This document shows positions 12,213 through 23,929 of a stretch of 64,000 nt of DNA, piece after piece. This DNA is from Sorex araneus. Its lineage: Eukaryota; Chordata; Mammalia; Eulipotyphla; Soricidae. The DNA is taken from contig NC_073305.1 in NCBI RefSeq assembly GCF_027595985.1, forward strand, positions 173,463,209 to 173,527,208. Reading direction: 5' to 3'. The translations under genes were made by a program, and so were the position numbers. Each line of letters starts with the position of its first letter. Within the stretch, counting starts at the first letter, position 1. The notes beneath the pieces were generated by a model. It ran no database searches. It saw nothing but the letters and a program-made list of their open reading frames with translations, and was not told the DNA's origin.

Positions 12213-12330
12213 TGGTGTGTATCATCCTCATTTGCAGAGGGGGAAGCTGAAGACAGAACAGTTAGTGCCACTCAGTTGTATGGCCAGTAAGAGAGGAAGT
12301 GAGATTCAATTCCCGACGCTGAAGGCCAGT
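12213..12330 (+). mobile_element. MIR relic
   Basis: ATCATCCTCATTTGCAGAGG, then GGAAGCTGAAGACAGAACAG, then GGCCAGTAAGAGAGGAAGTG and GATTCAATTCCCGACGCTG follow the MIR order (ATTTTACAGATGAGGAAACT, CTAGTAAGTGGCAGAGCC, GATTCGAACCC). An ancient SINE shared by all mammals. Confidence 0.75.
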
Positions 12331-12640
12331 TTTTAGACTTTTAAGCCCTCTGTTTGCCTGGGTCTTCTCTAAATATAAATGGGGTTTTGTGTGCTTCAGT
12401 TGGATTATTGGTAAATAGATTTAATCCTTCAGCTTGTGAAATTGAAAAGAAGGCTCCTATATTGAAAGGCAGGATGGCTTGGTGATATATTCTCTCCCTC
12501 CAACATCCCCACCCCCACCCCGACCACACACACACCACATTAGCTCATGGGGTTGTTAATGAACTAAACATAACTTTTTAGAAGACAGTGCAGCAACTCA
12601 TAAGAATAATTTAAACATATTTAATAAGTATTTAACCCTG

Positions 12641-12812
12641 AGGTGGGAGAGATAGGACAGCAGCTAGGGTGCCTGCCTTGCATGTGGCCAACATAGGTTT
12701 GACCCCAACACCCCATGTGGTACGTTGAGCTCCACCTGGATTGATCCCTGAGACCAAAACCAGCAGTAAGCCCTGAGCACTGCCAGGTGTGGCCCCAAAA
12801 CAAAACAAAATT
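12641..12812 (+). mobile_element. Type A SINE, moderately old
   Basis: GCCTGCCTTGCATGTGGCCA, a decayed B-box (GGTTTGACCCC), then TAAGCCCTGAGCACTGCC and GTGTGGCCCCAAAACAAAAC. All parts of the family are present but diverged. Confidence 0.88.
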
Positions 12813-12814
12813 AA

Positions 12815-13590
12815 GTAGAGATTTTCCCCCCCTCCCCACCCACAAGATCTTATCAAGTTGCAGCAGCTTTTCTATGTCACTTAGACTATTTCCAGCCAGA
12901 CCTCTTCTGGATTTATACAATGCGCTGACGTTTTTGTGATTAATCTGTGCTGTGCCAGGGAGTGCCGTTAGCAGGACATAATCAAAATATAAATTTCAAA
13001 AACCGTATATACGTTTATATATAAATTGAAAAGAAAATTAGAATTTCTTTCTATCCATGACACTGTTCAACAGGAAGAGAAAATGACAGAATCTTGACTC
13101 AAGAACATAACGCCCTCAGGAGAACAATGCCACGGAGTTCCAGCAGCCACTTTCTCTCTCAATGTGCAAAGCTGTATGCTTTTTTCTACACAGCACATTC
13201 GAAATGATGAAGAACATTGCTCAGGACTCAGTTCTTTCTTTGCAAAGAGCAAGCAAGAGTCAGCCATCTGGAGGTTGCATCAAGGAGGCATCTTATAAAT
13301 GACTTGCTATTTTTCAATTCTTTAAAACAAAACGGCAGCAATATCCAAGTCAGGCCACATTAAACTGACAGTCACGTACTGCCCTGAGTCTGGTTCTAGT
13401 CCTGCTCCACTTACAGGTCATAGGAGGCCAACAACAAAATAGGATTCAGGGAGCCTAGTGTTCTGGGAGTAAGTACCAGGAGGCTGTTTCACAGCGAGTC
13501 TGGGCAGAGAGAGCTGGAGAGCAAAGACTGGCAATCAGCAGATTCAGGAGGGTGATTGAGAGTCACAAGGTCTTCTAAGACCCATATAGG
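12815..13590. other. No confident gene
   Basis: Apparently single-copy sequence. A minus-strand open frame of 66 codons (13067-13267) has no recognisable domain. It may be the continuation of the protein-like region upstream on that strand, but nothing links them firmly. Confidence 0.35.
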
Positions 13591-13592
13591 GC

Positions 13593-14757
13593 TCATATGG
13601 GTGGTTTGCATTCTCTTCTAGCACTCCTGCATTTCACATAGGTCGTCTTTCTTCTCAGGCCCCCAATGCGAGTTTGTTCTGACTTTAGGTTCGCTATAGC
13701 CTTCTTAAATTCCCATGCTGAGAACTCTTGAAAAGCAGATTTGGAAGCATCTGCCTGCAACCGTGCTCTCAATAGCTCCCCTGTCTCGGGCTTATTCATG
13801 CTGGCAAAAGCAAGACCTTCACTTTCCTGAATTGGTTTAAAACCCTTTTCTCAGAGGGACAGACATAGAAAGACTGCACTCATTTGTGGAATATAAAGTA
13901 TCAGAATGGGAGACTCACACCCAAGAATAGTAGAGATAAGAACCAGGAGGTTTACTCCATGGCTTGGAAGCCAGCCTCAAAATGGTGGGGGAAAAGGAAG
14001 CTCAGACTGAGAAGGGAACAACAAGTAAGGAGTGTTTGGAGGACCCATTTGGGTTGGGAGATGCATGCTGAATGAATGCAGACTATAGATCAATCACAAT
14101 GGCCACTCAATGCCTCTATTGCAAACTACAACTCCCAAAAGGAAAGAGAGAACAAAAGGGAATGCTCTGCCATAGAGGCAGGGTGGGGAGGGGGGTGGGG
14201 GTGGTAGGAGGGATACTGGGATCATTGGTGGTGGAAAATGGGCACTGGTGGAGGGATGGGTACTTGATCATTGTATGACTGAAATGCAAGCAACGAAGTT
14301 TGTAAGTATGTAACAGTACGTCACGGTGATTCACTAATAAAAATATAAAATAAAAACACCTTTCTGGGCTGGTTTCAGTTGTCCACAATCTTCTCAAAGC
14401 AGCTGAAAAGGCTGCATCTTTCCAAACTTCCTCGGTCAGGTACAGCATTTCTTAGAAGACTGTCTTTGCTCTTCTGTTGCTTTGCGAATCTCAGGAAAAT
14501 CTAAGATGCTGGAATTTATTGCCTTCCAACGATGGCCCTCTTATCATTCCACATTTTCTTCTGTCCTCGACTCCTTAGTTTTGCATTACTTTGCCATTAT
14601 GCTTCCACCGGGGAGTTATTTGCCATTCTTCTCTCGTACCTTCTCCTGCATGGGAGACTCTGCATTTGGTTGTGTACACCATGAAAACATTTGCCTCTCT
14701 GCCTATCATTAAAAATCTGACAGTCTTCACTTCAGACTTGTTTATAGTTTTCCCCAA
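13593..14757 (-). pseudogene. Unidentified protein-like region split by an L1
   Basis: I do not recognise this gene. On the minus strand an ATG at 14448 opens a frame (MLYLTEEVWKDAAFSAALRR...) that runs to the L1 edge near 14358. If the L1 at 13854-14357 is ignored, the same frame continues (...FKPIQESEGLAFASMNKPET...) to a stop at 13593, about 116 codons in all. Upstream, a -1/+1 shift and stops break a further protein-like stretch (ILDFPEIRKATEEQRQSSKK) and an open segment at 14575-14757. The composition is protein-like (Lys/Glu/Ala-rich, helical). A decayed processed pseudogene is the simplest reading. Chance or an unknown old element is possible. Splice signals and a poly-A tail were not found. 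Confidence 0.35.
13854..14357 (+). mobile_element. 5'-truncated L1
   Basis: Starts AGAGGGACAGACATAGAAAG, the region just after ORF2, and runs through CCACTCAATGCCTCTATTGC and CACTGGTGGAGGGATGGG to CACGGTGATTCACTAATAAA plus an A-rich tail. Imperfect duplications CCCTTTTCT (just left) and CACCTTTCT (just right) fit an insertion. It splits a minus-strand open frame that is continuous when the element is removed. Confidence 0.93.
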
Positions 14758-14859
14758 ACCGTATGTTGCTTTTACTTCTTATTCAATTCCTAATGACACA
14801 ACGTTATATAATATACAGGATGATAAAGATGATGCTGATAATCCTAATGAATAATAGAT

Positions 14860-15790
14860 TGCTTCCATTTAAGCGGAAGCTTGAAGTGTGCATAGCAATT
14901 TCACCATATTGATGGTGTTGTGATTAACATTATTATTATTTAGAAGAAACACTATTCGTTCTTACATCTCCTATATATTTTAAGTGGTGCTTGGCATGAA
15001 TGAATATTTTCATTGTTTGGTATTAGAAATGGATTTTTCTGATTGTCCTCTTTTCTTCTTGCAATAAAATCTTGAGAGGATGATAAGTCCTCTCATCTCC
15101 CACCCCTCCAAAAAAAAAATTCCCCTGCACCAAGATGGGAGTAACACCTGAGCACTGCCAGCTGCCATCCTAGAAAATGCACAGGAACAAGTGAGTAGAA
15201 AAGAGAATGGAAGGTGGGAAGGGCGGTCATCAGCACTGGCTGGAGAACAGTTCTAAAGGGATGGAGGATGGGCCTGGTTTCATGACCAGCAGATGCAAGT
15301 GAAGTCTCAGCTTATACATATTCAAACAGTTATTCAAGGAACTCAGACGGGAGGGAGAATGAGGAGCATGGACAACTGAGCCCATGCAATGAATGTACAA
15401 CACATATGCAGAAAAGGATGGAGAAATATTATTCAAGGTGTATTGTTTTCATTATGGCAGTGAAGAAGAAGGTGGATAGCAGTGGAGGAGGCTTAGTCTC
15501 CCCTGGCCAGGACTCTCTCATCAAGGGCCTGGCATCTTTAGCAATGCAATCGTGTTCTGAAAGTTTGACTTTGGCCCAATCAGAGCCAAGACAACATATG
15601 AGGACAGCTTTTCCCAGAGAGAGGTTGTCACAACCTCCACACTACAAGTCTTAGGCTGCTCTGTTTGAACTTTTCCAAACTGCAGAGATATGCTTTCTAT
15701 ATTTGGAGTGGAGCTTGGGGTAGAGGAGGAAGAGAAGGGACAACATTGCAAAATTGTTTGACATAGGTATAAAAGGAAAATTGTTTTTTA
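14860..15790. other. No gene seen
   Basis: Contains a short A-run at 15110-15119 next to a SINE-like scrap (GAGCACTGCCAG near 15150). Otherwise apparently unique DNA with only short open frames. Confidence 0.4.
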
Positions 15791-15792
15791 AA

Positions 15793-15946
15793 TTTTGAGC
15801 ATGGGTGATACTCTAGGGCTACTTCTGGCTTAGTATTCAGGAGTCACTTCTGGTGGTACTTAGGGGCTCATGCAGGGATTAGGTTAATGCACTCAGTGGC
15901 ACATGCAGAGAAAACACCTTAATCCCTGTACTATCTTTGTGGCCCA
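15793..15946 (-). mobile_element. Old type A SINE
   Basis: GGGCTACTTCTGGCTTAGTA, TTCAGGAGTCACTTCTGGTG, then CCTGTACTATCTTTGTGGCCC. All are diverged but in the right order for a minus-strand copy. Confidence 0.7.
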
Positions 15947-15949
15947 ACT

Positions 15950-16735
15950 AACAGGAAAGTTTTGAGGACTGATGATAGAATTATGAAAAGGGATTACTTT
16001 ACAAAATCATCAGGAAGTGAAATTCAAAAGAATCATGCCCAAAGGGTCCCCTGGATGGTACGTATACATCCATCTCCTTCTTAGGCTAATTTATAAGGAT
16101 ATAAAGTTAATATAACAAAAGATAAAATATCTCAGAATCTAAGAGTCTTCATCCCTAAACAAGAAAGACACTGGTCACAGGTTAGCTAATTAGCAAGTCT
16201 GGCAGAAAGATCTTTCACTGGTAAAATTATGCACATAATTCAGGCAACAATTTCCAAATAAATGGTCTACAATTCCTATTGCATGAGGGATAAAAACTCT
16301 CAGAGAAGACAGTCTGAGTTTTGCATTTCTAAATCAGCGCTTTAAAATAAAATAATCTATCACAGTATTTATTGAGAAATCCTAATATCTGGCTATTAAC
16401 TACTAAATACAAGTAGAAACTACTCGTGTTTTCTCTTAATTCAGCAAAATAAAAGAAATTTAAGCATGCTACTCCAGAACATTTCCCTTTTGCAGACTAG
16501 AAGGAAAAATCTGGCAAAGTTAATGTTGCTGCTCTTGCTAGTATCATGACAGCCCTCTGTCTTTCCTGCTTCTTATGCCTTTTCAAAAATTCCTTTTGAT
16601 AAGGAGATGCAACTAGGTGTGTCTCATTCACACTAAAAAGGGCTTGTCCTACTGGAGCACAGTGAGCAAATCTCCAAGGGAAAAGAAATGATCACAGGTA
16701 CTGATTGAGGAGTGTCCCGAGATGGCACTTTAAAT
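15950..16735. other. No gene or clear repeat
   Basis: Apparently unique sequence with no recognisable feature. Confidence 0.45.
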
Positions 16736-16737
16736 TA

Positions 16738-16770
16738 TTATTATTAATATTATTATTATTATTATTATTT
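16738..16770. repeat. (TTA)n microsatellite at a SINE tail
   Basis: Interrupted TTA triplets lying exactly where the A-tail complement of the neighbouring minus-strand SINE should be. The microsatellite probably grew from that tail. Confidence 0.9.
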
Positions 16771-16935
16771 GTTTTTTGGGTCACACCTGGCGATGCATAG
16801 GGGTTACTCCTGGCTTTTCACTCAAGAATTACACCTGGCGGTGCTCAGGGAACCATATGGGATGCTGGGAATCGAACCCGGTTTAGCCACATGCAAGGCA
16901 AATGCCCATCCCACTGTGCTATCACTCCAGTCCCC
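16771..16935 (-). mobile_element. Type A SINE
   Basis: TTTTTTGGGTCACACCTGGC through GGGATGCTGGGAATCGAACC to ATCACTCCAGTCCCC. Short target repeats AAATTATT lie at 16732-16739 and 16936-16943. Confidence 0.95.
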
Positions 16936-17085
16936 AAATTATTGACAAAATAAACTTTTCATATTGAAAAATGGAAAGTAATGGTAGGATTAGTACTTAA
17001 AATGCACTTATATTTACCAAATGCTAATTTTTGCTTACAATTCCAATCCCAAAATATAGATCTGTAAAGATACTAAAATGAGACA

Positions 17086-17140
17086 TACGTATATATATAT
17101 ATACATATATAAATATATATACACACATGTATATATGCAT
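17086..17140. repeat. TA/CA-rich simple repeat
   Basis: Interrupted TA and ACAC steps (ATACGTATATATATATATAC and so on). Low complexity. Confidence 0.85.
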
Positions 17141-17473
17141 AGTGGAGAGACTCACATGTAAACCTAGAGGTAGACACACACATAAAGACATCTATTATAT
17201 ATGTGTGTGTGAGGCACTTCTTCAGTACATTTTTCAAGTAAGTTGTAGACATTGTGACACTTCTACTCTATTTCAGCATGCCTTTAATCAAAACAAGAAT
17301 GTTTTTCCTCAAAATCTTTCTACCATTACACTCTCATTATCAGAAACATTAGGTTTTGGCTTTTTGGACATGTTTCAATTACAAGTGAGCTTGTAATTTC
17401 TCAATAGTAAAGAAAATGACTCTCATGATTCAAAAGCAACACAGGGGAGAATGTCTCTTTGGTAATAGATCTT

Positions 17474-17645
17474 TTCAGGTCAGGGAGATAGTTTATTTCT
17501 CTCTCCCTGATCCTGGTTTGCATTCAGGGGTCCCAGATTCAATACCAGGTACCAAAAAGTTCTCTGAACACTGACAGGAATAACTCTCAAGCCTCCATAC
17601 CCCCCCAGGTATGACTCCTAAACTAAAAACAAACAAATAAAACCC
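17474..17645 (+). mobile_element. Old type A SINE
   Basis: GGTCAGGGAGATAGTTTATT, CCCAGATTCAATACCAGGT (B-box region), then GAACACTGACAGGAATAACT and an A-rich end AAAAACAAACAAATAAAA. Confidence 0.75.
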
Positions 17646-17660
17646 CCAAATTCTTAAAAG

Positions 17661-17832
17661 GATGCAAGCTACTGAGAGTATTGCGCTGGCACGGCGGAGC
17701 AGCAAGCTACCCATGCGTATTGGATATGCCAAAAACAGTAACAAATAAGTCTCACAATCGAGGGACGTTACTGGTGCCCGCTCAAACAAATCGACGAGCA
17801 ACGGGATGGCAGTGACAGTGACAGTGATGCAT
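17661..17832 (+). mobile_element. 5'-truncated type B SINE
   Basis: Starts GATGCAAGCTACTGAGAGTA and continues AGCAAGCTACCCATGCGTAT, ATGCCAAAAACAGTAACAAA and GACGAGCAACGGGATGGCAG, ending in GACAGTGACAGTGATG. The tRNA-like head is missing. It follows the tail of another SINE closely, so it may have inserted into that A-rich tail. Confidence 0.9.
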
Positions 17833-17899
17833 TTTTCTGTAATTTTTCACCTATTTTAGCATTCACTGGTGACTGAATCAACTATGACAAAGATACAAT

Positions 17900-17982
17900 T
17901 CTTTAGCTGGAAGATAGTATAAGGGTTAAGCTACATGCTTAGCATGTGGCTAAGTTCTGTTATATCTTCAATATCACATGCC
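17900..17982 (+). mobile_element. SINE head fragment
   Basis: TTTAGCTGGAAGATAGTATAA, GGTTAAGCTACATGCTTAGC and ATGTGGCTAAGTTCTG resemble a decayed SINE head. It stops at a C-rich patch. Confidence 0.5.
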
Positions 17983-18178
17983 CCCTCCCCCACCCCTGAC
18001 AACCATCACTGGTCTCTACCTACTGCTATGGAGGGTCCAGTCACCCCAGGCTCACCAGGGCCCAATCAGGACCTCATTCTTAGCTCCTGGCATTGAACCT
18101 CTGGCTGGTTGGCAAAGTGATCTATGCATGCTTAGAAACCTTGCCCCTTCACAAGTATTATTTCTATTTACTGGTGAG

Positions 18179-18319
18179 AAGAGCCCGGCATGGCAGATCC
18201 TGGCAAGCTACCTGTGGCATATTCAATATGCCAAAAACAGTAACAAGTCTCACAATGGAAACATTACTGGTGCCCACTTGGGCAAATCAATGAACAATGG
18301 GACGACAGTGTGAAAGTGC
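18179..18319 (+). mobile_element. 5'-truncated type B SINE
   Basis: Begins GAGCCCGGCATGGCAG and keeps the whole tail (TATGCCAAAAACAGTAACAA, CATTACTGGTGCCCAC). Flanked by TACTGGTGAG at 18169-18178 and 18320-18329, a perfect 10-bp duplication, so it inserted already truncated. Confidence 0.9.
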
Positions 18320-18329
18320 TACTGGTGAG

Positions 18330-19290
18330 GAAACCAAGTTGCATCTTGACCATGTTAACTACTTGAACCTCAGCAGACATCATTCAATTCCATAAACTGG
18401 CTCTATCTGGAATCATCCTGCCCCATTAAGGTTATACTAAGATTAAACCCCCGCTCCCGTGTAACAATCTAGAGATGACCCATTGCCTTTCTCTTTCTCC
18501 GGGAATTATAGTCTCTTGGGCATTCTGATTCATCTCCCTGACCTTGATGAATCAGTATTTCTCGTTCCACACTAACCCAAACTTTCAACTCGGGTTTTTT
18601 CCTGCTTTTCATACCCAAAAATGCCTCTGTGAGGGAGACATTTTACTGAAGGTCAGCAGAGATGTGAAGGAAAAGGACATGGCTGACTGTATTGCCTCAT
18701 CAGAAATTTAGATGAGCCTCAGACATTTTTGTTCTTAAAAGTCTTACCCCACATTCCCAGTCTCACCCACCCGGTGCATCTGTATTCTTTCTCTTATTCT
18801 TAGGAGCATGAACTTCCATACATATCTGCACGGAAAATAATTCAACCCTCCCTCACCTTCGCAGTGACTCAGCTGGTCGGCCTCCCAAAGTGTATTCAGA
18901 CTCAGCCAAAGCTTTAAATATATGGTGTCCATTCTCAGGTGTATGAATGTTGAAGAATACTGTGTTAACTCACACCTGGCAAAAGTTTGATGGAGTTTAT
19001 TGCTTTAAAAGCACCTCAGTCACCTGAGAGAAATGCGAGGTTAAAAACTGTGGAATTCTTATGACATCAAATGGAAGATGATGCCCAGGAAAGCCGACCA
19101 GTCCCCCCAAAGCCCTGACAGGAAGTCAGAGCAGAGCTTATGTGCTTGGGGGTTTCCAGGAGGAGCCCTGATAAACTTGAATGGGAGACCAGAGAAAGTG
19201 GAACAAGTTGAAGAGTAACACAATACTATTTTGTAAATATGTTTAGGATGCTATTCAGGTCAGTTACTTTTACAATAGCATTTTCCCCCC
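18330..19290. other. No gene or repeat recognised
   Basis: Apparently single-copy, less AT-biased than the window average. No recognisable coding frame. Confidence 0.45.
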
Positions 19291-19305
19291 ACTTTAATAA
19301 AGGCT

Positions 19306-19555
19306 GTCACTGTCACTGTCACTGCCATCTTGTTGCTCATCAATTTACTCAAGTGAGCACCAGTAACGTCTCCATTGTGAAACTTGTTACTGTTTTTGGC
19401 ATATCGAATCTGCCATGGATAGCTTGCCAGGCTCTGCCATGCGGGTGGGATACTCTTGGTACCTTGCTGGGCCCTCAGAGAAGGACAGAGGAATCAAACC
19501 TGGGTCAGCCTCGTGCAAGTCAAATGCCCTACCCACTGTGTTATCGCTCCAGCCC
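19306..19555 (-). mobile_element. Near full-length type B SINE
   Basis: Complete on the minus strand: GTCACTGTCACTGTCACTG tail, CACCAGTAACGTCTCCATTG, GTTACTGTTTTTGGCATATC, then GGACAGAGGAATCAAACCTG and the head complement to ATCGCTCCAGCCC. Flanked by TTAATAAAGGCT at 19294-19305 and TTAATGAAGGCT at 19556-19567 (11/12). Confidence 0.95.
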
Positions 19556-19569
19556 TTAATGAAGGCTAC

Positions 19570-20090
19570 AATGCAAAAGTATATATATCAGAAATCTACA
19601 CACTTTCTATGTACGCTTTAAAATTTATGTATGTATCTATGGAAACCTTTATAGGTGGTAACATTAACATATTTTATTCAAATTGCATGGAGGGGAGAGG
19701 AGTACCAGGTCATCTTGTTCCTTTAATTGGTTACTTTAAGCTGTGCCAACATGAGGGGGAGTCAGTGGGATACACAATGGAAATGGCTAAGGCGTGGGGG
19801 TAAGAAGAGTTTAAAGGGGAATGCAAGGCAGGAACTTCCTCTTTCATCTCACCTGAGTCCAGGCAGAAGGCAAGAAAACAGCAATTCTCACCCCTGTGGC
19901 CTGAGAGCGAAGGAGAGCAGAAGACATGGAGAGCGGTGGGGTGTGGCTTTGAGGGGCACCCAGGGAGTGCCCAGGACAGATGGCAGAGTAAGAGACCTCA
20001 GAGCCAGGAGGACAGCAATGGACAGAGGGCATCTGGGGGCAGTGTAGGACAGAACAAGGAACATTGGTCCCTGGGCAGTTTGGGGAGAGG
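19570..20090. other. Unique, GC-richer toward its end
   Basis: From about 19790 the sequence is GC-richer and purine-rich on the plus strand. Overlapping short open frames exist on both strands, but none shows a domain or exon signals. Confidence 0.4.
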
Positions 20091-20102
20091 TTGAGTGACA
20101 TC

Positions 20103-20351
20103 TGTCTGTCTGTAGCACTGTCATCCCATTGTTCATTGATCTGCTCGAGTGAGCACCAGTAACGTCTCCACTGTGAGACTTGTTGTTACTGTTTTTGGCA
20201 TAGAATACGCCACAGGTAGTTTGTCAGGCTCTGCCATGCGTGCTGGATACTCTCGGTAGCTTGCCGGGCTCTCCAAGAGAGACGGAGGAATAGAACCCGG
20301 GTCTGCCATGTGCAAGGCAAAAGCCTTACCATTGTGCTATTGCTCCAGTCC
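20103..20351 (-). mobile_element. Near full-length type B SINE
   Basis: GCACTGTCATCCCATTGTTC, CACCAGTAACGTCTCCACTG, TTACTGTTTTTGGCATAGAA, GAGACGGAGGAATAGAACCC and TTGCTCCAGTCC. Flanked by TGAGTGACATC at 20092-20102 and TGAGTGATATC at 20352-20362 (10/11). Confidence 0.95.
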
Positions 20352-20362
20352 TGAGTGATATC

Positions 20363-22020
20363 ATCCCCTGGAAATGTCAGGGAGGGGACAGGACAAGGGA
20401 GATTGAACGTGGGAAGCAGAGAAAGAGAGAGAGCCTGTACATCAGGGAGAGATCTAGAATATTGACTTAGAATGCACAATAAGAATATCATAAGCACAGG
20501 GAGTTTAGTCTGCTAATTTTACATAAAAAATTTAAGGACCCTCTGAGGAGCAAACCAGTTTTCCAGTGACAAAATGATATTGCCTAAATGTTCCTCCAAA
20601 CAGAGCCTGTTCCCAAAATAATCACCTTTCCCAGATCTTCCGCTTACTCTAGGTTTTTCTTTATACAATGCAATTTTGGGGTATTAAACTGTAAAATATC
20701 CAGATTATTTCAGACACGATCTTTTCCTGCTTTGAAGATGAACACATGAATGCTGATTTCCACATTCTGTCTTGTAATAGAAGAGAAATCATAGATTTTT
20801 TTTTTCTGACCGAATACTGTGTTAGCTTGTCTCAGAAGAACAAATGCATCTCGTATTGGGGACAAAGTCCTCAGTTCCTTCTGCAGTACCCCGATGACTT
20901 TGAGATGACCTTAATTGCACTTGGTCTCCCTGCAGCCTGGGGGGACCCCTAGCCCACCTATTCTTTCCTACCACTTTTTATATTTCTATTTTCCCAACCA
21001 GCTTTGAGCGAGTTTTCTGCCCTGTAGAAAGGTCTGTGCCAGAATCGATAAAAGTTTTGCAACTGCTGTGACTCGGCTGACTCCATCTCAGGAGAAATAA
21101 CTCAGACAGGAACTGCTCCTAAGAGGGGAAAAAAAAAAAGTCAAGGAGAATTAAGTTAAATTTAAGGCACTCGTCATTTGAAGATCTCTCCTTGGCCAGA
21201 ATCAAATGAACTATTTCCTCCCTCAAGGCCCCTCCTCTTCTAATTAATCTCCAGTGCACTGACCTGTTCCATTTTTATCTACTTCTTGAAATTAAGTGGA
21301 CTTTCCTTCTAGAAATTAAGTGGATGGTAAGAAACTGTCAGAAGGAGAATGGAAAAAAATAAAAAGTCCAGGGTCAGCCAAAGGATGACTTTACAAGACT
21401 TGGTGGAAGATAAAGGGAAATGTTGATAGTTTTGTGAAAGGGGATTTTCAGAAAAGTGAGCATGGGAGGAGGGACTCACAGCTGGTTATTGCTGGTTTAC
21501 TGTTGAAAACCTAGTCCAAAAGCTTCTCGACAAACATTTAAGTGGAAAAGCCTTATTCATTGTGCTTTAAAAGATTTTATTTCCTTCCTGGGAATAGAAT
21601 ATAAAACAAGCTGCAAACACATAATTTTTTAAATGTCAAAGCAATTTCTTAGCCTGATAAAAACAACTTGCCAAAGTTTTCAAAGTTACATAATTACAAG
21701 AGTGCAAACTTGGAGGATGTACTCAAACCCCAATGCAGTCCAGGATAGAATCAGACTTTGAGTGATGAATATAGAATTTTATGCAGAGATGTTGGTCCCA
21801 AATTATGGAGACCTGATACCTACATCATGGTCTAAAATGTGTCACTTCAATAAAGTGTTTTGGAAGGACCTTTTTCTCTGAATGTGAACAAGAAAAACTT
21901 CAAAAGAAAGACTTAGAACCAAAAGTAATGCAACTGAAATCTTTATCTCTGACTCTATTGGATCTTCAAAGATCATGGTCAGGTTCATACCCGCCATACT
22001 ACTTTTAGGCCACTTTTAGG
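20363..22020. other. No gene or repeat recognised
   Basis: Largely single-copy. A 68-codon plus-strand frame (20746-20952) has no recognisable domain. Confidence 0.4.
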
Positions 22021-22022
22021 CC

Positions 22023-22720
22023 AAGCAATGTTCATCGCAGCACTGTTTACAATAGCCAGAATCTGGAAAAAACCCGAGTGCCCGAGAACAGATGACTGGT
22101 TAAGGAAACTCTGATACATCTATACAATGGAATACTATGCAACTGTTAGAAAAAAATGTAAGTGGATCACCATGGAAAGTATCATGCTAAGTGAAATGAG
22201 TCAGAAAGAGGGAGACAGACATAGAAAGATTGCACTCATCTGTGGAATATAAAATAACAGAATAGGAGACTAATATCCAAGAATAGTAGAAATAAGTACC
22301 AGTAGGTTGGCTCCATGGCTTAGAAGCTGGTCTTACATGCTGGGGAAAAAGGCAGCTCAGATAGAGAAGGGAATACCAAGTAAAATGTGGTTGGAGATCC
22401 CGCCCGGGAAGAGAGATGTGTGCTGAAAGTAGACTAGAGTCTGAACACAATGGCCACTCAATACCCCTATTGCAAACCACAACACCTAATCGGAGAGAGA
22501 GAGATCAAAAGGGAGTATCCTGCCACAGAGGCAGGGTGGGGTGGGGGGGAGATGGGATGGTGGGGGGAGGATACTGGGTTTACTGGTGATGGAGAACGGG
22601 CACTGGTGGAGGGATGTGTTTGTGAACACTGTATGAGGGAAAAACAAGTTCTAACATGTGTGAATCTATCTGTACCCTCATGATGATTCACTAATTAAAG
22701 AATAAAATAAAAAAATTTCA
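22023..22720 (+). mobile_element. 5'-truncated L1
   Basis: Begins near GCAGCACTGTTTACAATAGCC at the end of the ORF2 region, then TAAGTGGATCACCATGGAAA and the full 3' UTR to GATGATTCACTAATTAAAG and an A-rich tail. About 30 bp found in the 29-kb copy after TGTTAGAAAA are deleted here. No clear target duplication, so probably older. Confidence 0.92.
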
Positions 22721-23525
22721 TTTGATAATGAAAATTTACCAAATTTCCTTCGTAATGGAAATGTATAAAAAGAAGTCACTGAGAAAGGGTAGTAGAATCA
22801 TATTAGACCTAGATAGCAAGGAAGCTGAGTCACTTTTCTCCCATCTTCATGAATATGCTTGATCAGAAATTGATCCAATTGGAATCAAGAAAAAGAAGAA
22901 CTTCAGAGTATTTGCTGGAGAGAAAACCTCTCACAAACCTTCCTAAACGTGAAAGTGCTCTTTCTGAGGGGCTCGCATTAGGACTGAAGCAGAAAGAGAA
23001 CAGGCAATGCCGAGAAAGCCAAGGCTGACTTGTCTCCTTAGAAGGGGGGAGCGGGGATCCCTGAGTTCAACCCATAGCTTTGTAATAACATATTGGTGCA
23101 TTCAAGTGGAATGCATCTGGGTCCTTAATTATTTACGGCTCTCTGCTTCAGTTATGCCTTCTAGGGTAAGTAAACACCAACCACATTTTCCAATCAAACT
23201 GGCAAGCATTTTATCTTTCTGTTTGCTCTCAGTCAACAGTTTGTCTTCGATATTTCAACTGAATCAGTGTTCAGAAATGGAACTTTCGAGAATCAAGAAC
23301 TTTCGCCTCACATTACGTCCTCCTCTCTTGATAATACCAGAAATAACAGTGCAGATAGCTCTCGGAATCCGTGCTGCAGATAAATTAGCTGATATCTATA
23401 GAGGATGATGAAAAAATATATATTTTATGAAAAATTGTAATGAAAAATGGTCACAGTACCTAAATGGTTACCCCCAAATACCTAGTAAAGCTTTGATTTT
23501 GAAAAGCCGAGCAGTTTTGGGGGGA
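22721..23525. other. No confident gene
   Basis: Apparently unique. A 133-codon plus-strand open frame at 23007-23408 shows no domain I recognise. The sequence within it is not clearly protein-like. Confidence 0.4.
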
Positions 23526-23529
23526 GGGG

Positions 23530-23682
23530 TGGAGCAAGGAAGCAGTTGTGGTTGGACCATACCCAGTTGTGTTACTCTGAACTCATGTGTTCAAGGGTCA
23601 CACTTGGAGCTGTTCAAGTGACCATATGCAGTGTTGAGAACTGAACCCCGGTCAGTTACATGCACCCTGTACTATGTCTGTC
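23530..23682 (-). mobile_element. Old type A SINE
   Basis: GGGTCACACTTGGAGCTGTT, CAAGTGACCATATGCAGTG and GAACTGAACCCCGGTCAG follow the minus-strand order with many changes. Confidence 0.7.
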
Positions 23683-23762
23683 TGAAACCCATGACATTTT
23701 TACCAGATACAATATTTAATTTCACAAAATAATTTCAAATAGGATCTGATATTTTTGTGTTT

Positions 23763-23927
23763 GGGGCGGCCTAGACCTGGCAGTCCTCAGGCCTTACTCC
23801 TGGCTCTCTGTTCAGGTGTCACTCCTGGCAGGGCTCTGGGAACCGTATAGTGATCCAGGGATCAAATCCGGGTCAACTGCATGCAAAATAAGTGTCTTAC
23901 CCCGCTACACCATTGCTCCTGCCCTCG
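23763..23927 (-). mobile_element. Type A SINE, diverged
   Basis: CTTACTCCTGGCTCTCTGTT, GTGTCACTCCTGGCAGGGCT, GGGATCAAATCCGGGTCAAC and CACCATTGCTCCTGCCC. Confidence 0.85.
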
Positions 23928-23929
23928 GG

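Noticed and set aside
23007-23408. Plus-strand open frame of 133 codons
   Set aside because: Not in a known repeat, but no domain, no splice signals of note and no protein-like pattern. Kept out for lack of support.
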